A DNA stretch of 64,000 bases from Myxocyprinus asiaticus (Eukaryota; Chordata; Actinopteri; Cypriniformes; Catostomidae). Positions within the stretch are counted from its first letter, which is position 1. Each line of letters begins with the position of its first letter. Made by a program: the position numbers and the translations under genes. The DNA is taken from assembly GCF_019703515.2 (NCBI RefSeq), contig NC_059393.1, positions 8,139,501 to 8,203,500 on the forward strand, read 5' to 3'. Of the stretch, positions 10,701 through 22,640 are shown one piece after another. Under the pieces are notes generated by a model. That model was not told the DNA's origin, ran no database searches, and worked only from the letters and a program-made list of their open reading frames with translations.

Positions 10701-11820
10701 TTTAATCTTGCCAATGGTTCCATACTTCATATACTTCATAATTCATGCATGCACTACTGAACCACTTGTTCTGAGAGGAGGCAATACAACGAGTAAGGCC
10801 CCGTTCACACAGGACGTGTTCTTGTATTCGACGGCAGACAGACTGAGCGCAACTAAATGGAACACCAACAAATTGTGAGATGCTCTCGCAATGGTCAAAA
10901 ACATCTGTGCACATATACCAACAATAATAAAAAAAAAAGCAACGCATTACACAGGTTGACCAAATCAATTGCAGACTCATAAAAACATGAAGAAACATTT
11001 CTCCAATGGTAGAAATATTCGTTATTATGGCCGGGGCCATGATGATTTGCCATCCATCCATCCATCCATCAACAGCCCTGTTCAACATGCAGATATACAG
11101 CACCATATTGTCATTGTATATAGTCATGTGAAAGTCATAAGGCATCTGATTTTATTTAAAAAAAGAAAAACATCTGATTTTATTAAAAAAAGCTTTAGTT
11201 ATTTATAAAAAATAACTGCTGACCTTTCTATTAATGATGAATTATATTTTAGTATGCATTAGTCTCATGGCTAAGATTCTCATTTGAAAACTATTTGACA
11301 TTGCACGGGAGAATTTCTAAAATAATATCCATCAAAACTGACCACAAAAAAAATGAGAGCTTGAACTTTCAGTGCAACAACATAAAGCCACAAGCAGATG
11401 AATTTGTTTTTTAAAGGTTTCAGTTGCAGGCAAAATGTCTTTGTTTTGACAAGTCTCAACTGGCGTTCAAATCATATTCCTTTCCTCTTATTGGTGGGTA
11501 GTTGGCATGCCATCTAGTTTTTTGACATCTCATCATTATTTTTGATGAAATCTTAATCCAGAAAGAGTTTCTGGAGAAAATACAGATAGGCAGATTACTA
11601 TTCTTGCTTCGTGGTGGTTGCAGGACTTATTTTTTGGATGGCATGGAAAGTTTAGGAGGGAGCCAAAGAGGATACGGTGACTCCCAGCTTCTGATAAGGG
11701 AAAGAAATAAATGAAGGTGGGCGACTTTTCAGAAATCCTAAAAAGGTGATATACTGTATTTCCAGACTAAATCACTTCAAGGAATATTATCCCCTTATAA
11801 AAGATTGAGTTGTTTAAAGG
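10701..11820. other. Intergenic DNA; CATC microsatellite
   Basis: A CATC tandem run lies at about 11050-11070. A GTTCACACAGGACG motif at 10803-10816 is the same type as in the repeats near 47.1 kb and 62.4 kb. The open frames at 10702-11145 have no domain. Confidence 0.4.
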
Positions 11821-11821
11821 T

Positions 11822-11878
<57 letters not shown>
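11822..11878. repeat. Microsatellite (TG)n(TA)n
   Basis: About 14 TG units followed directly by about 13 TA units: a compound dinucleotide microsatellite. Confidence 0.97.
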
Positions 11879-11880
<2 letters not shown>

Positions 11881-11951
11881 ACCAGGAAATTATTACAATT
11901 AAATTGATTCAAATATTTGTATAATATTATTTTTAAAAATTATTTTGTAAA

Positions 11952-11956
<5 letters not shown>

Positions 11957-12009
<53 letters not shown>
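11957..12009. repeat. Microsatellite (TA)n
   Basis: An uninterrupted TA run of about 26 units, only about 80 bases from the compound repeat at 11822-11878. Confidence 0.97.
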
Positions 12010-12011
<2 letters not shown>

Positions 12012-12688
12012 AGAAATATTGGCAGAGAAAGACATTTTGTCTTTTTTCATCCTAATCCTCCTCAATGTGTGAGTTGAACATTATTGAGCATAATTTTAGA
12101 TTTATCTGAAGTATAATAATGAATCAGCTGGGGTGAAATGATTAACAGTGATTTAATTGATAAAAGTTATGTGCATTAAAGATCAATATAAATACATTAT
12201 CAAGCCAAACAAGTGAAGCAAGGTAACAGTGATTCCATGACATTAATATGGATGTGAACATTAACTCTGTGACTTCAGTTAGACACCCCACAGCCATCTG
12301 TGCCTAAGCCCTGGATTTTAACAGTGTTGAAGACATCACAGCTGTAATATACAAATAATCATATCCGTGAATTGTGTCAAAAGCGGTTACATCTACCCTA
12401 GAGGGATAGGGCTAAATTTAGTCTTTTGTACCAAAACTTAGAAGTCATCATTTACAATCAGCTCTGACCCCTATTCCTAAAAGAAGTGTTTACTTCTTAA
12501 CATCAAACTACATACATTGTTTCTATACTCATAATCAACAACAATAATTAGATTTGTATTTTTCCATTGTTTTTAATTTGATAACATCATTTGCAATGCT
12601 TCATGGGATTGTAGTTTATTCGCCCATGAAAGATGTTAAGTACACAGTCTTGTATCTTTTTTATTAATTGTTTTTTTTTCTTTTTATT
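12010..12688. other. AT-rich intergenic DNA
   Basis: No feature recognised. Confidence 0.45.
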
Positions 12689-12835
12689 CAAAATAAAGTT
12701 TGTAATGATTCGTGTCGGAGCTGGTTGGTTTGGTTCATGGCTTAGAGTCTTTAAATGAATTTTTTGAATTTTTAGAAAACCCTGTAGAGAAAAGTACTAA
12801 CCACGATGGCTGAAAAAGTGGGCGGGCACTGTTGC
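12689..12835. repeat. Dispersed repeat, copy 2
   Basis: Collinear with 3475-3640: AAAGTTTGTAATGATTC, GGAGCTGGTTGGTTTGGTTC, CATGGCTTAGAGTCTTT and GTGGGCGGGCACTG blocks. The family is unidentified. Confidence 0.5.
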
Positions 12836-14278
12836 GCTCTACTCAACACCTGTCTGGACTCCTTTTGCATAAAGTGGATCTGCGTTTTTGGAATATGTTG
12901 GTAATTTGAACCATCCCAAACCCTGCAATGGGATATACCCACAACATTTGTAAGTTTGAAGAATATCTTTTTAAAATCACTCGCTTTGTGAATCATGTCT
13001 GTTAATGAACTCTTCAGCGTCAGTGATACTGGGATATATTCAAGGTTACCTCTTAGGTTAAATATTTGGTAGTTTGTCCTGTAAAACTCCATACAATACC
13101 CAACAAACTCATTCGGGAACTTAAAAAATTTTTTTTTTTTTTTACTATTCAGTATTTCAGTTTCCATCCCAGTGGCCAATGGAAATCACTTGCCCTACTT
13201 CAGTACAGAGAAAACAGCTCGGTAACACTAGCTGTCACACAGTCTCACCTTATAAGGGTCCTATGTTATGACACAAGCTCACTGCTTGCGAGAAAAGCTC
13301 TCCGACCAGAGATATGTGACCACTATGAGCTCAACAGGGGCTTGTGAAGAGGTCACACAATAGAGGGCTACAAGCTTTACAGATTAGCACTGTAAAAGGC
13401 AATATAGCATGCTAGCAGATAACAACACACTTAGATAACTCAGCAAGGGCCTTTATCTGAGGGAAGTGCACACTAAATAGGTCACATGATAGCAGTAGGA
13501 TAAAAGTGGAAAAGTCTCAGCATATTCTAGTTTTGCAAACGAAGCTAATCATCAACGGTTGTACCGATAGAGATCAAGTGAAGAGAAATCTCTGTTAGCT
13601 GTGTGTTTGAAATAATAGTTCACCCAAAAATGTTTTTTTTTTTTTTCATAATTTACTCACGCTCATTAAAAAAGGAAGAGGAGAAAAAAGTTTACAGTGG
13701 CTTGCGTTTTCACCTGAGAACTTGCATTGTTTTTTAGTGTTAAACAAAGCATGAACCACTATGAACAAGCTTCTCTTAAAGTGCTCATTAACGTGTAACG
13801 GATGTCAAAATTTTCACACCAAGCATGAATTTTCAGTGCAAATGTTCATTCTGAACAAGCTTCTGAATAGAAACAATGATGGCAATATTCACACCAGGTT
13901 CGAGAAATCATCCGATGACTATCTTTCTTTTTTTTTTTTCCTTTTTTTTTATGGAGAGCAGTCCAATTGTTTTTTCTTCTCCAATAAGATTTAAGCTTTT
14001 TGCTATTTTTCCAGTAAAAAGTCACTGATCCACACAATCCAGCACGTTGGTGGCACTAATCAATGGCAAACACTGACATTGGATGTGCAGATGAAGATAA
14101 TTTACTCACAATTAAAAAAAAATTAACTAAATAGTTGAAGTTCATTATTATCATTCACATGTATTTATATCACTGTACCTTGCGTTACTTCATCCAGGCA
14201 TAAAAAAGAAGCTGGGTTCGGAAGCTGGTTTGGAATATACTCGTAGCAAAACAAATGAAAGACACAGTATGATGAACG
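12836..14278. other. Intergenic DNA with a short Angel-like end
   Basis: AATAGTTCACCCAAAAATG near 13614, followed by a T run and AATTTACTCACGCTCATT, is one end of an Angel-like element. The opposite end was not found cleanly. The 135-aa open frame at 12772-13179 (-) spans T- and A-rich tracts and has no domain. Confidence 0.4.
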
Positions 14279-14439
14279 TCCTGGTTACTTTCGTAACCTC
14301 CGTTCCCTAATGGAGGGAACGAGACGTTTTGTCGATGTAGAGACACTAGGGGTTGCATTTGGAGCCCCGAACACCTCTGATCTTTGAAAAAAGGGAATTG
14401 GCAAGTGGAATTTGCATGCCACTCCCCCTGACATACGGG

Positions 14440-14447
14440 TATAAAAG
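14440..14447 (+). promoter_or_regulatory. TATA box in left DIRS terminal repeat
   Basis: TATAAAAG in the left inverted repeat, reading into the element antisense to the recombinase. Confidence 0.5.
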
Positions 14448-15286
14448 GAGCTGGCTCGCAACCACTCATTCAGGTTTTGTGCTGAGGAGCCGAGACAAGG
14501 ACCTGGCCATTTCAGCGGATAGTTCAGTGTTATGGCAAGAGGGACACAACGTCTCGTTCCCTCCATCAGGGAACGGAGGTTACGAAAGTAACCAGGACAT
14601 TCCCTATCTGTCACTCACTCGACTTTGTGTCGATGTAGTGACACTAGGGGTCCCTATACAAAACAGCACAATGACTGAACTGTATTACATGGACTGGCAG
14701 TGCGAGACGGGCAGACCGCTGTGTGCCTCGTAGCCAGCGCACCAGGCCGTCACGTAACCTCCCCCGAAGCTCCTACGAGCATTGATCGGTCCCCTGTACT
14801 TCGGGGATAAGTCGACTGCCTAAAAAATGAGGACAGGCTAGCCCAGCCATGGCCTCTTCTCCTCTTTTTTCACCCCAAAAAGAGTGGAAATCATTTACCG
14901 ACTGGGGACCATAAGTGTCCGTGTCGGGGGTTGTCACTCCCAAGGGGAAGACACCGCGGAGACCACACCCCGCCCTCTGGAACCTCTGCCCAAGGAAGAT
15001 GCAGTTTACCAACAGGGAAACCATTTTGCGGAAGATACATCACACGGGGTTACCTACGGGGAACCAGCGCATGTGGAGCACCTACCACAGTACAGGGCCT
15101 AGTTAGCACACGTACTGGGCTGGCAGCGAGTTTCTCCACAAACCTGCCTGCCATAGGGCTAAGGAGGAAAGTCATTCAGGGTCCACAACTTTGTGGACAC
15201 GACTGGGAGTCAAAGCGCACATCTTCACCTGGGGGAGGGGAAAGGTGCTATGCGCAAGCGGTACACCCAGCCAGCTGTCCCGGAAC

Positions 15287-16018
15287 TTACCAGTTCGTAC
15301 CTGAAAAAACATGGGGCGAAACCGGCTCAACCTGGAGATTATAGAATCTCGCAAAGGTGTTGGGTGTTGCCCAGCCCGCCGCTCTGCAGATGTCTGCTAA
15401 AGAGGTGCCATTGTTCAGAGCCCAGGAGGCCGCCACATTCCTAGTAGAGTGGGCTCGTAGCCCCAAGGGTGGCGGCACATCCTGGGCGTGATATGCCATA
15501 GCGATGGCGTCAATGACCCAGTGGGTGATCCTCTGTTTGGAGACAGCGCTCCCTTTCCGCTGTCCACCAAAGCAGACAAAGAGCTGCTCAGAGCATCTAG
15601 AGCTCTGCGTGTGATCCCAATAGATGTGCAAAGCACGCATCGGACACAGCAATGATAAGGCTGGGTCTGCCTCCTCCCGGGGCAGCTTCACTTGCAGGTT
15701 CACCACCTGATCCCTAAACGGGGTCTTGGAAACCTTGGGCACATAGCCCGGTCGGGGTCTCAGGATCACATGGGAGCAACCCGGACCGAAGTCCAGGCAC
15801 TTTTCACTGACAGAGAATGCCTGCAGGTCCCCTACCCTCTTGATGGAGGTGAGCGCCGTCAGGAGGGCAGTCTTCAAAGAGAATGCCTTTAGCTCAGCTG
15901 ACTCTAGGGGCTCAAATGAAGCTCCCCATAGGCCCCAAAGCACCAAAGAGAGGTCCCACGAGGGGATGAGATGCGATCTGGGGGGGTTTAACCTCCTAGC
16001 ACCTCTCGTCTGCTGCAT
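15287..16018 (-). pseudogene. DIRS-type tyrosine recombinase (YR)
   Basis: An open frame of 243 codons without a stop. The catalytic pattern of tyrosine recombinases is visible: first Arg at R61 (KRVGDL), the HxxR box at H190-R193 (AHSTR) and the nucleophile at Y226 (ARFYNL), with W216 between them in AAGW. In DIRS retrotransposons this enzyme integrates a circular DNA intermediate, in place of a DDE integrase. The frame begins at a Met near the junction with the degraded RT/RNase H region, so the true start is uncertain. The conserved tetrad suggests recent activity or mobilisation in trans, but the host element is deleted, hence the pseudogene label. Confidence 0.75.
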
Positions 16019-16169
16019 CGTGATCTGCTGATATAGCGGCTACATACACCTTCAAGGTGGAGGGGGACAGCCATCCCTCCAGCCCCTCCTGCAGGAAGGA
16101 AAGCACTGATCCAACTGCGCATCTCTGGGGGTCTTCGTGTCGGGAAGAACACCACTTAGCGAACAGCCA

Positions 16170-16789
16170 TCACTTCAAGGCATACAGGCGCCTCGTAGAG
16201 GGAGTCCTGGTCTGAGTGATCGTGTCTACCACCGCCAGTGGTAGGCCACTTAGGTCTTCCGCATCCTGTCCAAGGGCCAGACGTGGAGATTCCAGAGGTC
16301 TGGTCGCGGGTGCCAGATGGTGCCCAGTCCCTGAGAAAGAAGGTCCTTCCTCAGGGGAATTCATTGGGGGGGGGCTGTTGTGAGGACCATGAGGGTCTGG
16401 GTAGGCCAGTAGGGAGCTTTTAGGACGACCTGCTCCTTGTCCTCCCTGATCTTGCACAACGTCTGTGCAAGTAGGCTCACTGGGGGGAATGCATACTTGT
16501 TTAGCCCCAGTGGCATGCTGCATGCCAGCAGGAACCAATCATCAGGCTGCGAGGGTTCAGGGGGGTGGAGGGTTCCACTCCAGTCAGACACACGCAGCCA
16601 CCCAGGCAAGCATGGCTGCCAGCTGCACGTCAGGCTGCGACTGGGCAGTCGAGTCCTCAGCATCAGACTGGACAGCCCGCTCTCCGATACTGCAATCGAG
16701 AACTCATCCACTTCGCGAGCGCCGAAACGAGATCGTGAACTCGCCCTGAGATGAGCCGGCGGTCTCATCCCAGTGGAGCAAATGAGCAT
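16170..16789 (-). pseudogene. Degraded RT/RNase H C-terminal remnant of the DIRS element
   Basis: Frames on the - strand give LNKYAFPPVSLLAQTLCKI and then KAPYWPTQT. After frame changes, the tail includes LSQGLGTIWHPRPDLWNLHV. These are recognisable as the end of the DIRS RT/RNase H polyprotein from my knowledge of the family. The order agrees with DIRS organisation, with the recombinase downstream. Several frameshifts and stops are present, and the catalytic RT core is absent from the window. Confidence 0.6.
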
Positions 16790-17372
16790 AATGGGGAATG
16801 GGAGGACCGCGGGGAGTTACCCGGCGGAGTGGCTCCCATTGGGGTTGCCAAATCACCTCCAGTGCTAACCGATGCAGCCTCAAACCCGTAGGTAGAAGGA
16901 CCGAGGCGGGGAGCCACTGGGGTGGTCTTTCCCTCTAACGAAGGAAAAAATGCGACAGCAACGTTACCATGGTCACGCTCTCACAGTGAGAACATGACCC
17001 ATCCATGAACGCTGTCTCCGCGTGGGCAGCGCCCAAGCAAGTAAGATGGCGATCGTGGCCATCGGAAGTGGAGAGGTAACGACCGCAACCAGGAAATACA
17101 CACAAATGGAAAGGCATCTTTAAACAGACGCTCTCCGTTAATGCCACTCTTTTAGAAGGGGAAATATACTCTTCCAGTAGGAAGAATATACTCTTTTAGC
17201 TGCTGAAGGCATTCTCTGCACTTCACCAGTGCAAGAGGGGGAAAAGCCGCAGTAATGCGCCATAAATCCAACAGCTTTTCGAGGTGAATGGATCAGCAGA
17301 GTAATTCAGCTCGCTGAACACAACCGCTCGGCTCCGAAGAGAAAATCTGAATGAGTGGTTGCGAGCCAGCTC

Positions 17373-17380
17373 CTTTTATA
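17373..17380 (-). promoter_or_regulatory. TATA box in right DIRS terminal repeat
   Basis: TATAAAAG on the - strand, the inverted twin of 14440-14447. It faces into the element in the sense of the RT and recombinase frames, so it is the likelier promoter for the element transcript. Confidence 0.5.
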
Positions 17381-17527
17381 CCCGTATGTCTGGGGGAGTG
17401 GCATGCAAATTCCACTCGCCAATTCCCATTGGCCTTTTTTCAAAGATCATAGGTGTTCAGGGCTCCCAAGGGCGACCCCTAGTGTCACTACATTGACACA
17501 TCGTCGAGTGAGTGACAGATAGGGAAA

Positions 17528-18029
17528 CACTGTTAAATATATGAATCTCATGCATTGACAGCTGAATGCCGAAAGGTCTGTGTGGGAAACCAGAATAATT
17601 ATGTTCGCAGAACAGTGACGCCTACTGTACTGAGGTGAAATTATTTGACATTTTATTCATTTCGTTCTTGTTGTAGATAGACCATTTGTCGGCTGTTCGT
17701 CTTGCAATATTCCATGCAGATTTGGTGTCAACAGGCCTTTAGAGGACTTAGAATATGACGCATAAGCTGCACATACTACTTTTATTATACTTTTGTGTGC
17801 TTTTTTAAAGTAAATTTTTCGAATGAACTGTTAAGCTGTCATTGGGTTTGGCAATCAATGTCAAAGTTAAACAATGGATGGGTGCAATGAGGCAAGAACT
17901 GTGTCAAATTATTACAGAAGCTTTCTAGTGGTGTTTATCGGTGGATAACTGATTCCATATGTGGGTCAGTTGTGCCTCGACTAGGATATGTAGTCAAGAG
18001 CCAACACACTTGTTTATCTACAGGTAACC
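17528..18029. other. Intergenic DNA, nothing recognised
   Basis: No gene or repeat boundary seen. Confidence 0.4.
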
Positions 18030-18145
18030 ATGCTGAAAAGACCAGCTTAGAAAGCTGGTTTATTCTACTTAGTGCTGGTTTGGTGCTGGTCTAGTTGGTG
18101 GATGATGGTGAAGCTGGTTGATCCATCTGATGTGGGTTAAGCTAG
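18030..18145. repeat. AGCTGGTT/CTGGTCTAG repeat
   Basis: Runs of GAAAAGACCAGCTTAGAAAGCTGG and GCTGGTTTGGTGCTGGTCTAG. The same word set occurs in the slc6a6 introns at 62605-62730, 63145-63390 and 63640-64000. It is a dispersed, internally repetitive family. Confidence 0.6.
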
Positions 18146-19789
18146 TTAATCAAATTGTTATATGTTGAAGCAAGGATTGTATATGTTTCAATATTTAGAA
18201 TTTGTATTGTTTTTTAACTATTTAATTAGATATTTTGTATTTGTACAAGGAATTATTTGGCTTAATTTGAATGTTTACCCCCTCAGGATCATATTACATT
18301 AGTACACTTTTGAATACTCTTGAAGAAGAAGATGGGGACAGATCTAGTTTGTTTGGCATGTACAAATGTGTATATAGTTCTCAGAGTTTCTATTTGACAA
18401 ATTTTAAGTAAAATCTATTACACTGCAAGTTTGTGGCTTCGCTCGTCAAGCTCTATTGGCATCCCCTATAGAAATGGTGGAGTTATGAAGAATGGCTTTG
18501 ACCACCGTTACAACGAGTTCTTTCCTCAACAGAATTGTAAGAAGGCCCATGATTGTCCTTACAAACTAGGCCTCCAGAATCAATGTTCTGTAGAACAAGA
18601 GTGTGTTTTATGTCTTGAATACCCTCCCACATGGAAGAGAATGTGCGCCAAGTCTAATAATTCCAGTTTATGGTAGGCATGCATGCAAAGTTTAATTTCA
18701 CGCTGAGGAGGAATAAAGGAACAAAGAGGGCTATTTTGGCCCTCACATTAATCTGCCCAAAAATATGGCTCGACCACAAGATAGTTTTACCAAGAACAAC
18801 GTTTAAATTTAGAATCAAAGGAAAATCAAGAACCTGGAAATTCCATTCGGCTATCAACAGGTTTTGAATGTGAGATGGTTTGCCAACAGTGTTGGACTGT
18901 GGTACGAGACTGTGGAGCCAATGTCTGTCAGCAGAAGTATTAGCCTTCTCCAAATCATACCGTCTAACCACAATAACGTGAGGAATGTATTGTGCGAAAA
19001 CCACCAGCGCTGCCATTGCAAAAAACAAGTATTTTATTGTATAAATGTTGACTCAAGGCAGAAAAACGTCCAGAATAATGGGGATTAGAGTAATTAATGC
19101 AAATTTTTTGGATCTCGTATGAAAGAACAGGCCTTTAGCTCCCTTTTGAATGGTACCAAACGCAGCCAGATATCTGCGATTGCAGTAAACAGTCAGCAAT
19201 TGAAAACAGGCTTTCCTCCATTGCTATCAAAATAATTATTCGAGTCAGTTTCATGATTGTGTTCCTCAAATCGTAAAGATCTTTGTTCTTTTATAGTGTT
19301 GTTGCACGGGCTGTTCACACTAACTAAAAATAGTGAGCTGTGTGTTAAGAGCAGTGTAAACTGAACCCATGAAAATGTCACACAGCGACAACTGCTAGCA
19401 TACAAATTGAAAGAGTTGTATAACAAGCATTTACATTTGTGTACTTGGCACTTTCAACTTATAGTGCATTGAAGTTATATGTTTTATCAGTATATGTATT
19501 CCCTGGGAATCAAACCCATGGCCTTACCATTGCAAGTTGACTGCTAAAAAAAGAAAGCATTGAAACTCTATTTATACAGTTAAGAGAGATGACAGTCTGA
19601 ATAGCTACTAATAATTAACTGCAGATCAATGAGGCTGTATTTTAATTCCCTCAAATCACCTTCATATCTGTCAAATCTTGAGGAAAAGGTGAAAACAGAC
19701 TCTTTCCACAGTTATTTTTCCAATTGAATTAGTTTAATTATTGAACCAATAACTCCATAACCTAGTGTGTTGCCTACCTAGATGACGTT
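18146..19789. other. Intergenic DNA; compositionally balanced segment 18430-19090
   Basis: Most of the stretch is AT-rich. 18430-19090 is less biased and is open in places on both strands (81 aa on +, 124 aa on -). The translations match no domain I know, and both strands being open argues against a coding reading. It could be unique non-coding DNA or an old unrecognised element. Confidence 0.35.
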
Positions 19790-19793
19790 TTAA

Positions 19794-20403
19794 AAGGAAT
19801 ATTACGGATTCAATACAAGTTAAGCTCAATCGAAAGAATTTGTCAAAATGTTGATTACCACAATAAATTAATTTTGGCCCGTCCTATCGTCCTTTTCTTA
19901 AAATAAATAAATAAATAAATCTGGGTTACAGTGAAGCACTTACATTGATACTCACGGTTTTAAAAATATAGCAACACAGTGTAAATAATATGCATGTTAA
20001 CATGATTTTAATGTGATAAAATTGCTTACTAAACTTAGTGTAAAGTTACATTAAATTTTATAACATCGTTGCCATGATGACGTAACGCTGTAAACCCCAA
20101 TATCATAAAATGACGATTTAAATAACTTTACACCTCAAATTATACACAAATTTTAACAGAAGAATGAATATAAGAGCTTTATAAAATTATAAGCTTCACA
20201 GTTTTACGTTTAAACCCTCCAAAAATTTGCCCCATTCACTTCCATTGTAAGTGCCTCAATGTAACCTCGATTGTTGCTTTTTTTTTTTTTTTTTTTTTCA
20301 AGAATCAGAGGGACAGGTCAAAGTTAATTTTTTGTGGTAATCAACATTATGCCACCAATGCTGTTGATTGAGCTTAACTTGTATTGAACCTGGAATATTC
20401 CTT
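19794..20403. mobile_element. TTAA-flanked palindromic MITE
   Basis: The termini AAGGAATATT and AATATTCCTT are exact inverse complements and are flanked by TTAA on both sides (19790-19793 and 20404-20407). The arms pair over more than 100 bases: AATACAAGTTAAGCTCAAT on the left, ATTGAGCTTAACTTGTATT on the right, and GTGGTAATCAACATTATGCC opposite its complement. A TTAA target duplication is the mark of the piggyBac and Kolobok superfamilies; there is no transposase here to decide between them. A second copy forms the outer layer of the nest at 56190-58500. Confidence 0.85.
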
Positions 20404-20407
20404 TTAA

Positions 20408-20829
20408 GGCCTCATTTTAAGGCTGTTCCAAATTCTGCCCTCTAAGATACCTTACTTTGGCCAAATTCAAGGCATCATTGCATGTATTCTTCACTGAGAA
20501 GTCAATCCAAAAGAATCATCCAATATAGCAAACAGAGGTAAGAGAAATGAAGATTAGAAATATATTTATACCTAAAAAAAATAAAAACAATCTATAAAAA
20601 TAATTAAATCTAATTTTGAATGGACTAAATTACCTAATACTTGTGTGCGGCATGTAGCCTATGATGTCATTAGCTTAGCAACATGCTAACATCAAACTCT
20701 ATTGTAATGAACTGTGAGTTGTTTCTCCCATGTGCTCCGCGTGAGGAACTCTGTTTGTGTGGTCGCACAGAGTTGCTGCCTATGCAGTCATTATGAGGTT
20801 CCATTTCTGTTAGGATGCTGCTTTAATCC
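20408..20829. other. Intergenic DNA, nothing recognised
   Basis: AT-rich. No feature was identified. Confidence 0.4.
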
Positions 20830-22640
20830 CAAAGTACACTTTGGGTTTAACGTGAACGCTTAGCGTATGCATACAGTCGAATGCTCAGCCTTTCAATGTA
20901 AACTACACTCCATTTGCGCATACACATCCGGTTGACATGTGCGCACTACGACAGCTATGAGAAACTGGACTGTTTCTCTTCAGGAGTTTTTGACCCATAA
21001 AGATGTCTTTATAGTCCTTAAAACTCAAGTTATATAAATGTAGGCAGATGACCTCTTTACACATGCACTCCTGACGTGCACATCCACTGCTGATGTTTCC
21101 ACCTTCTGTCTCCTTCCTCTTCTTTGGATTTATTGGCAGCTGGCAAACCAGCTTTGGTGCATTTCCGCCACCTACTGGGATGGAGTGTGAGGCATTGATG
21201 GAGGAGGAAATAAAAAGATGGAAAAGAGAGGAGAGAAAAAAACACCTATCTGAAATCTTATTGTTTAATCTGAATATCATATTATTTCCCAAGGACTTGA
21301 TGTTATATTCTTCTAATCAGACCTGTAGTCTTTAGGTAATCTAATACAGCCTTAGTCACTTTTGAATTGTTATTCAATAATATCTGTAATGTTAAACTAT
21401 TTATCCCTTTGGGTATGGCTTTAACATCTTCTCTGGCTGAGATCTTTCTTTGTAATAACCTATGCATTCTAATAGAACATGTTCAACAGTTTCCGGTAAT
21501 CCACAATTATTGCACAGTCCATTGTTTTGCTTTCCTATCTTAAATAGTGACTGGTTCAATGCAGTGTGTCTGATAGGGAGTCGTGAAATTACTGTGTCAT
21601 CCCTTCTTTTGCCACAAACTACTCTCTCATTTCCTACCTCTTTTTTAATTCCATATAGTTGTCTTCCCTTCCTCTCCTGGGTCCACATTTCTTGCCACCT
21701 CCTTTTAACTGTCTCTTAATCCTTTCATTTCCGCTTTACTCACTGGTGCATTAATGTCTATTCTTGGATACTTTAATGCCTGTTTAGCCATTTCATCTGC
21801 TAGTTCATTACCTTTTACCCCCACGTGTGCCAGCACCCACAGAAAGAATGTTTTTATCCCTTGTTGTTGTATTCTATACAATGTCTGAAGGTTTTCAAAA
21901 AGAATGTCCTGTCTAGAATTAGATTTCCCATTCATTAAGCTGGTAAGGCCAGAAAAAGAGTCAGAACAGACCACCACATGTAGTGGCTGAACCTCTTCCA
22001 CCCACTGAAGAGCCAACTGTATTGCTATCATTTCTGATGAGTAAACAGATAAATTATTAGATGTTCTTTTCCCTATTTTACAGTCAAACTGAGGAATAAC
22101 TACTGCTGTATGTCCAGACTCTGGATCCATTGAAACGTCAGTATAGATTTGTATACAATAATAATACTCTTGATCTATATATTGCCTCACTACCATATCC
22201 TTAGAAACCCATCTTTGTTTTGTCGTTTATTTTTTCCAGCAACTGTAAATCGACTGATGGCATTGGAAACATTCAGGGAGGTAACACTGACATTGCCACC
22301 GTTGGGCTTACTTCAACATTGAAAATTCCCATTCGGTGAGCCTCATTATTTGCTTTCCATCCAAAACTCGCCAACTGTGAATACTCATATTCCAAACAGT
22401 TACCTTTGTCTCCTGTTGATTAGCAGCAATTATATCTTCTTCTAGTGCTTCTTTGCGAGAGCAACAACTCAACTGTGGGTACTGCCACCTTGTGGAGCCA
22501 GTAATTAGTGCAAATAATTCCAAGTGCATGCACATAAACTTGGGCCGCACGTGTTCAGTGCTCAAGCTCTCTGATGACGATGAAATTTGCGTCACACGTC
22601 CTGTATGTAGACACTTAGCCAAAGTATACTTTGGACTTTA
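20830..22640. mobile_element. AAAGTAYACTTTGG-ended DNA element, split by a LINE
   Basis: The left part (20830-21170) and right part (22420-22640) each align in order with the shorter element at 28555-29017. On the left, TTTCTCTTCAGGAGTTT and GACCCATAAAGAT-type blocks match. On the right, ATCTTCTTCTAG, GTGGGTACTGCCACCTTGTGGAGCC and GCACGTGTTCAGTGCT match. The ends read CCAAAGTACACTTTGG and CCAAAGTATACTTTGG. The LINE fragment at 21390-22310 sits between the halves. The family is not identified and there is no transposase. Confidence 0.65.
21390..22310 (-). mobile_element. LINE 3' fragment with RNase H domain
   Basis: The - strand frame 22196-21705 (163 aa) is an RNase H domain: D20 in YTD, E55 in SSEM, D79 in CSDS and D134 in LADE, with the AHVGVKGNELAD box containing H124. 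All four acidic catalytic positions and the histidine are present. A second frame (21688-21401) ends with a zinc-knuckle-like CxxC...HxxxxC arrangement (LCNNCGLPETVEHVLLEC). RNase H after the RT and a C-terminal cysteine motif are found in I-clade-related LINEs. The RT and endonuclease are absent, a 5' truncation typical of target-primed reverse transcription. Confidence 0.75.

Larger units (their letters stand above)
14279..17527 (-). mobile_element. DIRS-like retrotransposon, internally deleted
   Basis: Coding information lies on the - strand. The inverted terminal region at about 14329-14500 matches the reverse complement of about 17348-17527, sharing the TATAAAAGGAGCTGGCTCGC and CACTAGGGG blocks. 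The left end also holds a second inverted pair, 14279-14331 against 14543-14597, around CGTTCCCTCCATCAGGGAACGG-type sequence. Inside are a tyrosine-recombinase frame (15287-16018) and, upstream of it on the - strand, remains of the RT/RNase H C-terminal region. Inverted termini plus a tyrosine recombinase instead of an integrase define DIRS-type elements. Gag and most of the RT are missing, so it cannot be autonomous. No target duplication is expected for this class. Confidence 0.82.

Noticed and set aside
18654..19028. 124-aa membrane-protein-like frame on the - strand
   Set aside because: The hydrophobic stretch is short, the + strand is also open, and there is no family match or splice context.
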